Assembly: GCA_021202275.1 (NCBI GenBank)
Contig: JAJQDI010000029.1
Coordinates: 1-55,657 of the forward strand
Reading direction: 5' to 3'
DNA: 55,657 bases
From: Bacteroides sp.
Lineage (GTDB): Bacteria; Bacteroidota; Bacteroidia; Bacteroidales; Bacteroidaceae
Made by a program: the position numbers and the translations under genes. Every line of letters begins with the position of its first letter. Position 1 is the stretch's first letter. Shown piece after piece: positions 44,726 to 53,994 of this stretch. Below the pieces are notes generated by a model. The model saw nothing but the letters and a program-made list of their open reading frames with translations, searched no databases and was not told the DNA's origin.

Positions 44726-44960
44726 CTGTAGAGACGCAAGGCGTGCGTCTCAGCACACCGAAAGGGAATGCATATAAGCAGGAAATTTATGGGGTTGGAC
44801 GTATACCGCGAAGAGGCACACCACTTGTACCGCGAAGAGGGATCATAAGTATATGAAACCTGCATGAAAAGGAAACATAACCCGCATAAAGGGGAGACGC
44901 AAATATACGTCTCTACAGGTGTATGATACCATATATTTTCAATCGTACATCGTCAACGTT
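44726..44960. repeat. Composite repeat element: inverted GAGACGC palindromes plus AATCGT unit
   Basis: CTGTAGAGACGCAAGGCGTG... (44726-44751) and its inverted relative (44894-44918) bracket a block containing CGCGAAGAGGCACACCACTT. This is followed by ACCATATATTTTCAATCGTACATCG (44928-44952, split here: CCATATATTTTC then AATCGTACATCG). The interior matches the inverted interior of 35121-35287; the right part matches 12289-12391. Confidence 0.75.
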
Positions 44961-45072
44961 CCCTGATGTTAAAAATGGAATCATGGTCATGACCGAAGGG
45001 AGTACATCGTCAATCTCTTTCTGTTTCTCCATCATATCCTCTTTCCGGTTTCATAATTCCAAATTAGTTCTT

Positions 45073-45080
45073 TATATTTG
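45073..45080 (+). promoter_or_regulatory. -7 box of the aldose epimerase-like gene
   Basis: TATATTTG 27 bp before the ATG at 45107; the -33 element is not clear. Confidence 0.6.
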
Positions 45081-45106
45081 TATGCAAAGAATCAGCAGAT
45101 TATATT

Positions 45107-45988
45107 ATGAAAACATTATCCAATGAATACCTCACCATCCGGGTATCCGGAAAAGGAGCCGAACTCTGTAGCCTGTTTAGCCACGACACCCAAAGCGAAT
45201 ACCTGTGGCAGGCCGACCCGACATACTGGAACAGACATTCCCCTGTCCTCTTTCCCATTGTAGGCAGTGTATGGGAAAACCAGTATCGCTACCAGGGACA
45301 GACCTACTACCTGTCTCAACATGGATTCGCGCGCGACCGGGAGTTCGAACTGATCCTCGGGAAAGAGGACGAACTGCGCTATCGGCTGGTCAGCAACGAA
45401 GAGACGCGTAAAGTATATCCCTTCGATTTCTGTCTGGAGATCGGCTACCGGCTGCAAGGGAAACAGGTGGAGGTGATATGGAACGTACAGAATCCGGCAC
45501 AGGAGAAACTCTTCTTCCAGATCGGTGCCCATCCCGCTTTTTATTACCCCGATTTTCATACCCAGGACCAGATACACGGATATTTCGGATTCGACCGGAC
45601 GGAAGATCTGAGCTATATACTGATCTCAGAAAAAGGATGTGCCGATCCGCACACCTCCTATTCATTGATATTGGACAGTAACGGACAACTCCCCATAGAT
45701 ACCCATACGTTCGACAAAGACGCGCTGATCCTGGAAAACAGTCAGTTGAGAAGAGTCGCCCTGTACGACCTGCGGGGAAATCTCCGGCTCAGCCTTCGTT
45801 TTGACGCTCCGGTGGTAGGGCTCTGGTCGCCTCCGGGCAAAAATGCTCCGTTTGTATGTATCGAACCCTGGTACGGACGGTGCGACCGCGCCGGATTCAC
45901 CGGAACATTTGACCGGAAAGACTGGATACAGTCGCTCGAATCCGGTGAAGCGTTCCAGGCAAGTTACACCATAGAGATCCATAGCTGA
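45107..45988 (+). CDS. Aldose 1-epimerase family protein (LacX-like)
   Basis: 293 residues, cytoplasmic. Galactose-mutarotase fold: ELCSLFSHDTQSEYLWQADP, YWNRHSPVLFPIVG, YYLSQHGFARDREFEL (the catalytic-type His in HGFAR), FFQIGAHPAFYYPD (HPAF), and CIEPWYG near the end. These enzymes interconvert alpha and beta sugar anomers; the LacX/YihR branch has an unknown sugar. 46 bp upstream of a secreted pectinesterase-like gene on the same strand, so a role in handling released sugars is plausible. Confidence 0.9.
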   Translation: MKTLSNEYLTIRVSGKGAELCSLFSHDTQSEYLWQADPTYWNRHSPVLFPIVGSVWENQYRYQGQTYYLSQHGFARDREFELILGKEDELRYRLVSNEETRKVYPFDFCLEIGYRLQGKQVEVIWNVQNPAQEKLFFQIGAHPAFYYPDFHTQDQIHGYFGFDRTEDLSYILISEKGCADPHTSYSLILDSNGQLPIDTHTFDKDALILENSQLRRVALYDLRGNLRLSLRFDAPVVGLWSPPGKNAPFVCIEPWYGRCDRAGFTGTFDRKDWIQSLESGEAFQASYTIEIHS

Positions 45989-46034
45989 TCCTACCTGTAG
46001 ATCATTGATTCCTCTCCAACACCCGCTATACTTC

Positions 46035-48590
46035 ATGATGACAAGATTACTTTCCATATACCTCGGACTGATCACGGGTTTCCTGACCGCGATCTATGCC
46101 CAGACACCGTATACCTCCCTTCACCCGGAAGATCCGATCAGCTGGGATCCGGAAGAGAATAAGATCATCTATCAGGAAAAAGAGATCATTCTGAATGAAA
46201 AGAATTTCTTTATAGACGGCAGATTGAGCGACCGGCAGATCGAAGACCAGCCGTATGTATTCAATTCCATCCAACAGGCCGTAGCTCATCTGCAGGATGG
46301 GACCGAAGAAGAACCGATGCGGCTTCATATCGCTCCGTATGTATACTGGATCGATGATCCGGACGATGAAAGCATCCGGATGCCCGAGCGGGGAAGCGTT
46401 CCGTTCGGCATGACGGTGCGCTGTAACTGGCTCACACTTTACGGACTGTCGCAGAACCCGCAGGACGTAGTGCTGGCCAGTAACCGCGGACAGACGCAGG
46501 GAGCCTCGGGCAACTATACCATGTTCTTCTTTGATGGCGATGGTCTTTGTGTAGAGAACCTGACCCTGGGCAACTATTGCAACGTAGATCTGGAATACCG
46601 TCTGCTGCCTGAGCTCAACCGCGAAAAAAGATCATCTACCATCACCCAGGCACAACTGGCCATGTGCAACGGAGACAAGATCGTGGCCCGCAATTGCCAG
46701 TTTATCAGCCGGCTCAACTCCTACCCCCTGGGCAGAGGCAAACGCACGCTCTTCGATCGGTGCTATTTCGAATGTACAGACGATGCCCTGGCGGGCACGG
46801 GGGTATATCTGGACTGCCGATTCACCTTTTTCAGTTCCAAACCATTCTATCAGACACACGGTACAGGAGCAGCCTTTCTGAATTGCGACTTCCATATCCT
46901 TACCCGCAACCGGCAATACCTGACCAAAGTGGGCAGCCCGGTCACACTGGTCGATTGCAGATTTACCCACGAGACAGACTCTCTCTTTATCGGATGGACA
47001 CAGGACCCTACGGACGACCTGCGTTGTTATCAGTACAATGTAACGCTCAACGACACTCCGATCCTGGTACACGCCAATAAGCCGTGGCTGACAGTAGATA
47101 TGACAGGAAAATCTGTACTGGACGCCTACCGGATCGAATACCAGGATCGTATATTATACAACACATACAATCTGTTACAGGGAGAAGACGAGTGGGATCC
47201 GATGGATATAAAAACACACATTTTGTCTGTGGAGAAACAACTCGGACGTCCACTGACGGCACTCCCCACTTACCTGCGGATCACTCCGGAAAAAGAGCAG
47301 ATCGAATCGGGCAGTACGGTAGCCGCCCTGTCCGTAGTGCCCCTGAGATTCGGAAATTACGCCAGTACAGATACGAACATACATTGGAGTGTATCCCAGG
47401 AACAATCTGCCTATGTGAGGATGAACCCGAGCACGACCAGATGTCTGGTCAAAGGAACAAATGAGAACGATGAGACACAGACGGTATGGATCATGGCTCA
47501 TACCGCGTCGGGACTGGAATCGGCTGCTGTGCTGACCGTGGCTCCTGCGTTTACAGAACCGCCCGCGTTCTTATCTCCTCCCCGGATCATAAAGACAGGC
47601 GGTACCTATCAGGTAGAGTACCAACTCAATCTGCAAGGCCGGAAAGACGAATCTCTGATCACCTGGTACCGCTGTGAGAATGCCGAAGGAGCAGGGGCAC
47701 ACAAAGTAGCTGTCTCCCACAGAGGCATGCCGGAATATACATACCAACCCACCTGGGCCGATCAGGGGTATTATTTTATGGCAACTATAGAACCGAAACA
47801 CCTGCGTTGCCATCCCGGAGAGGCCGTGAGTGTATACTCCGGCGAACCGGCAGATGAAATGCCCTCCGGATTTTTCGGAAACAAATGGACTACGGATTTC
47901 CGCAACTTCCCTACCGACTATCAGCCGGAGCTGATCCCGGGTATCTGGACAGTAGATGCTTATAAGCCTCTGGATGTACAGACATTCGACTGGACACCGG
48001 ATCCAGTCCGGGGATGGGACTATACATTGGGTATGGACAATGCGAAAGTATACGGACTCACCCAGGTGAGCCGGGGAGCACGCCTGCTGTATACTCCTAT
48101 AGAAAATGAGTATGGAGATATGAGTCTCTGGCTCGAAGTAGCTCCCTGTAAGTCTGCCGGGCAAGGTTTCGGAAGCGCCACCGGACAATACATGGATATC
48201 TACATCAAATTTGATCCCTATACACTTTCCGGATATGGATTGCGTATCCTACGAACGACCAAATACGATCACGCAGTGGATTTCATGTTGATGAAGTATG
48301 AGAATGGAGAAGCTGTTCCGATCCCCGAAGCACAATCATCTACTTGCTTTGTAACCACCTGCCAGATCTTGCTGAAAACCAAAAAGACCGGCAACGGACA
48401 GGAGAAGCTCTATGCATGGGCCGGGACAACAGGGTCTCCTTCACCCTCTCCCCATCCGGAGGCAGGAAAAGAGGTTATGATATCTACTCTTATAGAAGCG
48501 TCTTCCCACGGAGGTATAGGCATACAACATACAGGATCTACAGGGGCCAATGCCACATTGCTGCAAAAGTTGGAATGTACCTGGGAGTAG
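46035..48590 (+). CDS. Secreted pectinesterase-like right-handed beta-helix protein
   Basis: 851 residues from ATG 46035; ATG 46038 and 46005 are alternatives. Signal peptide SIYLGLITGFLTAIYAQ. A parallel beta-helix (about 70-370) resembles CE8 pectin methylesterase: FNSIQQAVAHLQDGTEEEPM, VLASNRGQTQGASGNYTMFF (Q-rich active-site region), ARNCQFISR, CTDDALAGTGVYLDCRFTFF and FLNCDF. It is followed by Ig-like domains (about 400-560) and a C-terminal jelly-roll-like module (about 600-850). Probably removes esters from a plant polysaccharide; substrate not proved. Confidence 0.82.
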   Translation: MMTRLLSIYLGLITGFLTAIYAQTPYTSLHPEDPISWDPEENKIIYQEKEIILNEKNFFIDGRLSDRQIEDQPYVFNSIQQAVAHLQDGTEEEPMRLHIAPYVYWIDDPDDESIRMPERGSVPFGMTVRCNWLTLYGLSQNPQDVVLASNRGQTQGASGNYTMFFFDGDGLCVENLTLGNYCNVDLEYRLLPELNREKRSSTITQAQLAMCNGDKIVARNCQFISRLNSYPLGRGKRTLFDRCYFECTDDALAGTGVYLDCRFTFFSSKPFYQTHGTGAAFLNCDFHILTRNRQYLTKVGSPVTLVDCRFTHETDSLFIGWTQDPTDDLRCYQYNVTLNDTPILVHANKPWLTVDMTGKSVLDAYRIEYQDRILYNTYNLLQGEDEWDPMDIKTHILSVEKQLGRPLTALPTYLRITPEKEQIESGSTVAALSVVPLRFGNYASTDTNIHWSVSQEQSAYVRMNPSTTRCLVKGTNENDETQTVWIMAHTASGLESAAVLTVAPAFTEPPAFLSPPRIIKTGGTYQVEYQLNLQGRKDESLITWYRCENAEGAGAHKVAVSHRGMPEYTYQPTWADQGYYFMATIEPKHLRCHPGEAVSVYSGEPADEMPSGFFGNKWTTDFRNFPTDYQPELIPGIWTVDAYKPLDVQTFDWTPDPVRGWDYTLGMDNAKVYGLTQVSRGARLLYTPIENEYGDMSLWLEVAPCKSAGQGFGSATGQYMDIYIKFDPYTLSGYGLRILRTTKYDHAVDFMLMKYENGEAVPIPEAQSSTCFVTTCQILLKTKKTGNGQEKLYAWAGTTGSPSPSPHPEAGKEVMISTLIEASSHGGIGIQHTGSTGANATLLQKLECTWE

Positions 48591-48688
48591 TAACGAACGA
48601 TCGCTTTATCTGAGAGGAGAGGTATCCTCCATTTATGGTGGGATACCTTTCTACTCCAAATAAGCCGAAGATCTACCGATAAGATGTT

Positions 48689-48715
48689 CCTGTAGAGACG
48701 CACGGCGTGCGTCTC
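48689..48715. repeat. GAGACGC palindrome near the patatin stop
   Basis: CCTGTAGAGACGCACGGCGT... with arms GAGACGCACG / CGTGCGTCTC. It lies 28 bp beyond the patatin stop and may act as its terminator, and as one for the convergent gene ending at 48590. Confidence 0.7.
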
Positions 48716-48742
48716 CACGGCGCAGGTGGCATACATTTTCCC

Positions 48743-49636
48743 CTACCAACCGATAGAAGTAAAAACAGATTTCGCACAGGCATATCCTTCTTCATAGAGA
48801 TCGGTGAGTTTCCGCACGTCCCGCTCCATACGGTCTACTACTACCGGCCGTTCAGGACGGATCACCAGAACGCGTCCTTCTTCTTCCAGGCGTTCCACAA
48901 AATCCAGCTGCCGGTTATAGATACCGCACCGATGGCTCAGTGCCTCTCTCAATTTCGGATATTTGCGATAGACCACAGGAGGAACACGCAGGTCTTTCGA
49001 ATCTTTCCGGTAGCCCTTGTTGCGTGTCAGTACCACCACATTCCGGCTATACCCATCGTCTATGGCACGTTGCAGGGGAACAGAATCGACAATGCCACCG
49101 TCCAGCATGGGTATACCATCTATATATACGATCGGACATACGAAAGGAAGACTGCTGGAAGCACGGACAATACCAATGACCCGCTGCTTGTCACTTTTCT
49201 CTTCAAAATACATAGCCTCACCCGTCAGGCAATTCGTAGTCACCATCACATACCGACCCTCCGATCCGAAATAGGCCGGATAGTCGTAAGGGAGAATACG
49301 TTCCGGAAACTCGTGGAAAAGAAGGTCAAAATCCATGATATTCCCTTTCTTCACAAGATGCTTCCAGCTTATGTAATTGTACTGCGCAAGCAGATCGATG
49401 TTGCTGTATCTGGCCCGTCCGCGCTGCCCCGACATGTAAGAGAGCCCGTTGCACGCGCCGGCAGAAACTCCGATCGTATACGGAAACCGAATGCCCCGAT
49501 CCATAAAATAGTCCAGTACACCCGAAGTGAAGACACCCCGCATGCCTCCTCCCTCCAATACCAGCCCGGTATCAGGGTCTACAGGAAAGACAGAAGTTTC
49601 ACAGGAAGCCTCACAAGCCGTCGCACAGTTCTCCAT
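48743..49636 (-). CDS. Patatin-like phospholipase (YjjU type)
   Basis: 297 residues. Oxyanion loop GGGMRG (29-34), nucleophile elbow GVSAG (S58), catalytic Asp in LDGG (D179): a complete Ser-Asp dyad. No signal peptide; the N-terminus has four Cys in 16 residues (MENCATACEASCETSV). C-terminal helical part as in YjjU/RssA-like proteins. Acts as an acyl hydrolase on lipids; physiological substrate unknown. Single-gene unit with its own promoter. Confidence 0.92.
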   Translation of the reverse strand: MENCATACEASCETSVFPVDPDTGLVLEGGGMRGVFTSGVLDYFMDRGIRFPYTIGVSAGACNGLSYMSGQRGRARYSNIDLLAQYNYISWKHLVKKGNIMDFDLLFHEFPERILPYDYPAYFGSEGRYVMVTTNCLTGEAMYFEEKSDKQRVIGIVRASSSLPFVCPIVYIDGIPMLDGGIVDSVPLQRAIDDGYSRNVVVLTRNKGYRKDSKDLRVPPVVYRKYPKLREALSHRCGIYNRQLDFVERLEEEGRVLVIRPERPVVVDRMERDVRKLTDLYEEGYACAKSVFTSIGW

Positions 49637-49684
49637 AACTCATCTTCTTAAAAGGTCTGGCCGCATTGTTGATAAAACGGTCAC

Positions 49685-49714
49685 CAAAGGTAACTTTTTC
49701 TCTTTAGTTACAAA
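49685..49714 (-). promoter_or_regulatory. Promoter of the patatin gene
   Basis: Minus strand: TTTG (49714-49711), 18 bp, TACCTTTG (49692-49685). About 50 bp before the ATG. Confidence 0.7.
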
Positions 49715-49920
49715 AAAATCTCCGCGGGAAAACCGGAATAAGATCTTCCATGCAATATCCCGCTCTCTGTAAAAGATACATCCTACGTATGGGAAACCAC
49801 CTCCATGAACCGCATCAAAGCCATAAAAAGCAGATAGGGAAGATACCTGTAAACCGTATCTTCCCTACCCCTGTTCCATCCGATATAACAAACCGGTTAT
49901 GCTATTCCGGATCGGAAACC

Positions 49921-49957
49921 GTACATCGTAAATCCGTAAATCGTAAATCCGTCCATC
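49921..49957. repeat. AATCGTA-type tandem repeat
   Basis: Units GTACATCGTAAATCC and GTAAATCGTAAATCC ending 3 bp before the Kelch gene stop codon (49961). Confidence 0.75.
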
Positions 49958-49960
49958 CCT

Positions 49961-51088
49961 TTAGTCTTCTTCCCACTCGTAGGGTTTAAGTTCCCATACA
50001 TCGTCCAGACGAGCGCTGGTAGTCTCTCCGGTTGCAACAAAGCCTCTGGTCTGGTTCTGATTGGAGAAACCTACCGCGTTGATACGGGAAGTTCCTTCGA
50101 AAGGAGTAAGGTCTTCTCCATACCACAGATCAGTAGAAGGATCATAGATCCAGTAGTTTGTACGGTAAGATCCCGAAGCAATCTGCCCCGTCACCAGATA
50201 CGCTCTTCCGTCGATCACGAAAGCCGCCGCATTGGAACGCATAATATCTGTATAATCATCATCGTAGTCTTCATCACTGTCGCTGTCATAAATATCGCGA
50301 AGTTTTTCCCAACCGCCTGTAGTTCCGGTAGCCTGTGTCGGATCAAACTTCCACAGATCGTCTGTAAGACCGCCGCTATCGCTGTTCCCGCAACAGATAT
50401 AAGCTACATCTTTGATCACGAAGGCAAGCGCGCCGTCTCGTTTGTATCCACCGAAACCATACACTTCTTCCCATTGTAAACCGGAAGAGGCATTGGGGTT
50501 GAAACGCCAGAAATCCTTATATTGTCCGTCGTCGTTGCGTCCCGTACCTACATACGCGTAACTACCTATACTGAAAGCGAGCGCGCCGGAGCGGGCATCC
50601 CCTTTGAAATCATCCACCCGCGTCCAGGCACCTACGAGCGTGTTTCCGTCTTCTTCCGTAGTCGCGTCCGGATCAAACTCCCAGGTATCTTTCAGATATT
50701 CAAAATTGTCGCTGTCATATCCTGTGGTTACATAGCCTTTGGAGCCTATGGAAAAGCCCACCGCACCGTTGCGTCTCGGAGCCGCCGCGGGCATACTGGC
50801 ACACTTCATCCAGTAGTCGTTGTCCATATCATAGCGCCATACATCATGCACACAGGTAGAATAATCGTTGGAAGCATTCTTCACCGCGCTTCTGTAGCCA
50901 CCACATATATACAAGTAATTTCCAATAACAAAAGAAGCCGTCCGGGTACGCACGGGTCCGTCCAGATCCGATTTACGGTACCAGACTCCCAGTGTCTTGT
51001 CGCTACTATCCGTACAACTGCTTAGTGCAAATGCAAGGAGACATATCCAAAACAGGCTTGTTACTGAAAAGCGTTTTATTGTTCTCAT
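49961..51088 (-). CDS. Kelch-repeat lipoprotein
   Basis: 375 residues. Lipoprotein signal with LSSC (C25), then about six Kelch/Gal-oxidase blades with motifs such as NYLYICGGY, GYVTTGYD, AYVGTGRNDDG, AYICCGNSD, AYLVTGQ and GFVATGE, each followed by DVW/DTWEFDP-type strands. A six-bladed beta-propeller held at the outer membrane, likely for binding. Divergent from the DUF4270-type operon with 213 bp between; such Kelch, DUF4270 and barrel genes are often neighbours in Bacteroidales, which suggests a joint role. Confidence 0.88.
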   Translation of the reverse strand: MRTIKRFSVTSLFWICLLAFALSSCTDSSDKTLGVWYRKSDLDGPVRTRTASFVIGNYLYICGGYRSAVKNASNDYSTCVHDVWRYDMDNDYWMKCASMPAAAPRRNGAVGFSIGSKGYVTTGYDSDNFEYLKDTWEFDPDATTEEDGNTLVGAWTRVDDFKGDARSGALAFSIGSYAYVGTGRNDDGQYKDFWRFNPNASSGLQWEEVYGFGGYKRDGALAFVIKDVAYICCGNSDSGGLTDDLWKFDPTQATGTTGGWEKLRDIYDSDSDEDYDDDYTDIMRSNAAAFVIDGRAYLVTGQIASGSYRTNYWIYDPSTDLWYGEDLTPFEGTSRINAVGFSNQNQTRGFVATGETTSARLDDVWELKPYEWEED

Positions 51089-51127
51089 GTTTATATTCTG
51101 AATTTAAATGATTTCAATTCCAGGGAA

Positions 51128-51257
51128 CAAATATAGAGGGGAGTAAACAGACACGAAAAAACTATCGACGAATGCCCGCTTTTTCTCTACTAATCAAAAA
51201 ACAGAAAATATAGTCGACAAATTCACCCCTTTTGTCGATACTATTTGCCGCTTTACG
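51128..51257. promoter_or_regulatory. Divergent promoter region with repeated GTCGA blocks
   Basis: A minus-strand -7 box TATATTTG (51135-51128) serves the Kelch gene. Three related blocks lie between the genes: ACTATCGACGAATGCCCGCT (51161-51180), TAGTCGACAAATTCACCCCT (51211-51230) and GTCGATACTATTTGCCGCTT (51234-51253). They may be operators shared by both directions. Confidence 0.5.
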
Positions 51258-51301
51258 TAATATAGCCTTTTTTTGCTGCACTTTTTAACACAATAAACCT
51301 C

Positions 51302-52606
51302 ATGAAACGACTATTACATACGTTTTCATTCTTTATACTCATCTGCTTTTTCTATTCCTGCTGGGACGACAACAACGTGGCAGGGAAAAAATGGGTAGAG
51401 AGTTCTTTTACGAATATATACACAGACACCTGCACCGTAGAACTGAGCACCATTCTTCTGGACTCTATCCCTACTTCCGGCGATACACTGGCACAAATAG
51501 GACACTACAGGGACGATCTGCGGGGAGAACTCACTTGTTCGTTCTATACCGAATACCTGATCCCTTCGGGGTCGATCAGTGAAAACTCCGATTATGCCTA
51601 CGACTCCCTGACCATCACACTCATTCCATCCAGCCATTACCTGGGAGATACGCTTGCCGTACCACAGACAATACATATCCACCAATTGACAGAGGTGATT
51701 GATCTGGATACCGAATACAAATACAATGTCTCCGATATCGCTTATGATCCGCAGGAATGGACCTCATTCACCTTTACTCCCTACCACGGAAGAAGAGATA
51801 CCATAGAAAGGAGGCTTCCGGACGCATGGGGAGAAGAACTTTTCGATATGTTGAAGAATAGTGATATAAGACTAAGCAATCAAGACTATTTTCGCAGTTT
51901 CTTCAACGGACTGGCTTTCCTGGGAGACTGCAACGACAACTGCATCAATGGTTTTCAGGTGAATGACAACAGTTTCGCGATCAGGCTTTACTACCGTCGT
52001 CTCGATGCCAGCACTACCGGGCAGGTAATCGTTTTCAAACCCAACACCACATACAACTTCAACAAGATAGAGCACGACCGTACCGGAACTCCTTTTCAGG
52101 AATTAGAAAGCGGCAGAGAGAACGTATTCCCTTCAGAGGAATCGGAGCATCTGGTCTATATGCAGGCACTGTCAGGGATCTATGTAAATATCGAGTTCCC
52201 TTACCTGAACCATTTGAATAAGCTGGGAGAACTGGCAGCTATCGAAAGTGCGGTGCTGCGTCTGTATCCTGTTCAACACACCTACGGCGACCAGGCACCG
52301 CTGCCCGAAACCCTGTATCTCTATACGACTAACGACGAGTATGTGACGGATGAATACAGCGATGTACAATCCGGTAGTTTAACGGTCGACGAAGTGTACA
52401 GCGAAGAGACGTATTATTCTTTTGATATTACCTCCTTTTTGCAATCCAACTTAGGGACCAGCGGACACAGCAGACAAAAACTGATGCTGATGATGCCCGG
52501 CGATCAGTTTTACTCCACAGTAGACGGAGTCTTTTTCGGAGACAGAGAACATCCGACAAGCAACGCCAAACTCTACGTCCTCTACAAAACTTACAACGAA
52601 AAATGA
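51302..52606 (+). CDS. DUF4270-type lipoprotein
   Basis: 434 residues. Lipoprotein signal TFSFFILICFFYSC (C20). Mature part as in DUF4270: TVELSTILLDSIPTSGDTLAQIGHYRDD at the N-terminus (first about 60 residues after the Cys), then beta-sandwich strands and FDITSFLQSNLG near the end. Surface lipoprotein of unknown role. The ATGA overlap with the next gene shows translational coupling to an outer-membrane barrel. Confidence 0.82.
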   Translation: MKRLLHTFSFFILICFFYSCWDDNNVAGKKWVESSFTNIYTDTCTVELSTILLDSIPTSGDTLAQIGHYRDDLRGELTCSFYTEYLIPSGSISENSDYAYDSLTITLIPSSHYLGDTLAVPQTIHIHQLTEVIDLDTEYKYNVSDIAYDPQEWTSFTFTPYHGRRDTIERRLPDAWGEELFDMLKNSDIRLSNQDYFRSFFNGLAFLGDCNDNCINGFQVNDNSFAIRLYYRRLDASTTGQVIVFKPNTTYNFNKIEHDRTGTPFQELESGRENVFPSEESEHLVYMQALSGIYVNIEFPYLNHLNKLGELAAIESAVLRLYPVQHTYGDQAPLPETLYLYTTNDEYVTDEYSDVQSGSLTVDEVYSEETYYSFDITSFLQSNLGTSGHSRQKLMLMMPGDQFYSTVDGVFFGDREHPTSNAKLYVLYKTYNEK

Positions 52607-53802
52607 GAAAGATCTTACTTATTTTGCTCACAACCACAATTTCGATCCTGAGCATGGCACAAAATATGACAAATGCTCCGACCTCTATGTTTGGTATCGG
52701 AGAACTGGCGACAGGAGACGGAGGACAATTTTCCGGTATGGGGGGAGTTTCCATCGCACTGAGAGCGGATAATTTCATCAATAGTTCCAATCCGGCGGGT
52801 CTTACCGATCTGCCGGCCAGACGGTATGTGGTAGATGCGGGGGTGATGCTCTCCTACGACAGCTATACCGAATTAGGGACCACCAACACCTCTGTCACAG
52901 GCAACCTGAACAATTTCGGGATCGGTTGCCGGATCATCCCGCGCTGGTGTGCGGCTCTCTCTTTCACTCCGGTCAGTAGTGTGGGATACGCGATCACTCA
53001 GGAAGAACCGGTGCAGGGAACCAACGGATACATCAGTTCGCTCTACGAAGGACAGGGAGGTCTCTCCAAGATCAGTATCAACAACGGTATTCTCATCACT
53101 CCCCGCCTGTCGGTAGGGGTCAACTTCTCCTACGTCTCCGGAACCATTAAGTATACCGAAACCCAAGGAACTGCTACGGAACAGTACAGTTCCTTCAAAT
53201 ATGCCGTTTACAGCGATTTCGGGCTCCAATACCATCTGCCCATAGGCACCGACAGATCGCTGGTGGTAGGTGCTGTATACGGATATTCTCAGAAACTGGT
53301 ACAGGACAACGACCTGTATGTGTATAGTTCCTCTTCCGGAGAAGAAGTAGACAGGACCTGGAAAAAAGTGAAACAATACATGCCACAGTATACAGGAGCA
53401 GGGGTAGCCTACAACAGCCTGCGCACTATCGTCAGCGCGGAATACAAATATGTGAACTGGAGCCGCATGGGATCGGACCACTCTTCCATCAAATTCCGGG
53501 ATCAGCACCTGATCAAAGCAGGAATGAGTTACGCGGTAGGAAATATATATAAAAATCCGGTGCGGGTCATGGGGGGCATTGGCTATCAGAATTCTTACAT
53601 GGTGATCAGTGGCAACAACGCGGATAACTATCACATCAGTGCCGGACTGGGTTTTACCATCCGTAACACCAACACGCTCTCCGTAGGTGTCAAATACAGG
53701 GATCAGTTCCATGTACCGTACAACCGTCCACACGAACGCGGATTTTCCGCTTACCTGAATATCTCTTTCTCCGAACGGACCTATCGCGGAAAATTGCAGT
53801 AA
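52603..53802 (+). CDS. FadL/PorV-like outer-membrane barrel
   Basis: 399 residues. Signal peptide RKILLILLTTTISILSMAQ, then TNAPTSMFGIGELATGDGGQ, SSNPAGLTDLPARRYVVD (an N-terminal hatch motif like FadL family NPAG) and many amphipathic strands ending HERGFSAYLNISFSERTY. Likely a transport or assembly barrel paired with the DUF4270-type lipoprotein and the divergent Kelch lipoprotein. Confidence 0.85.
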   Translation: MRKILLILLTTTISILSMAQNMTNAPTSMFGIGELATGDGGQFSGMGGVSIALRADNFINSSNPAGLTDLPARRYVVDAGVMLSYDSYTELGTTNTSVTGNLNNFGIGCRIIPRWCAALSFTPVSSVGYAITQEEPVQGTNGYISSLYEGQGGLSKISINNGILITPRLSVGVNFSYVSGTIKYTETQGTATEQYSSFKYAVYSDFGLQYHLPIGTDRSLVVGAVYGYSQKLVQDNDLYVYSSSSGEEVDRTWKKVKQYMPQYTGAGVAYNSLRTIVSAEYKYVNWSRMGSDHSSIKFRDQHLIKAGMSYAVGNIYKNPVRVMGGIGYQNSYMVISGNNADNYHISAGLGFTIRNTNTLSVGVKYRDQFHVPYNRPHERGFSAYLNISFSERTYRGKLQ

Positions 53803-53956
53803 AGTCGTCCCATTGGCATACAAAACTGCTTGCGGTCCTGTCGGTCCGAGAGGAAACAACTCGTTTTTCTGTTTCTCTGCAAAGAAAAAGAAAAAAGTCT
53901 TTCCGGATGCGCAGGTTTCCCCTGTATGTATATACCGTTTTTATGGAAGAAAGTCG

Positions 53957-53964
53957 TATCTTTG
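53957..53964 (+). promoter_or_regulatory. -7 box of the C1B peptidase gene
   Basis: TATCTTTG followed by AC, 31 bp before the ATG at 53995; -33 element weak (TTTTTATG). Confidence 0.65.
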
Positions 53965-53994
53965 ACACAGATATGAACAATTAAACTCATTTGT

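Larger units (their letters stand above)
49637..49960. other. Intergenic region between Kelch and patatin genes
   Basis: No gene. Contains the patatin promoter (49685-49714) and an AATCGTA-type tandem repeat (49921-49957). Confidence 0.65.

Noticed and set aside
48707..49651. 314-codon plus-strand frame opposite patatin
   Set aside because: Antisense shadow of a gene with an intact Ser-Asp dyad.
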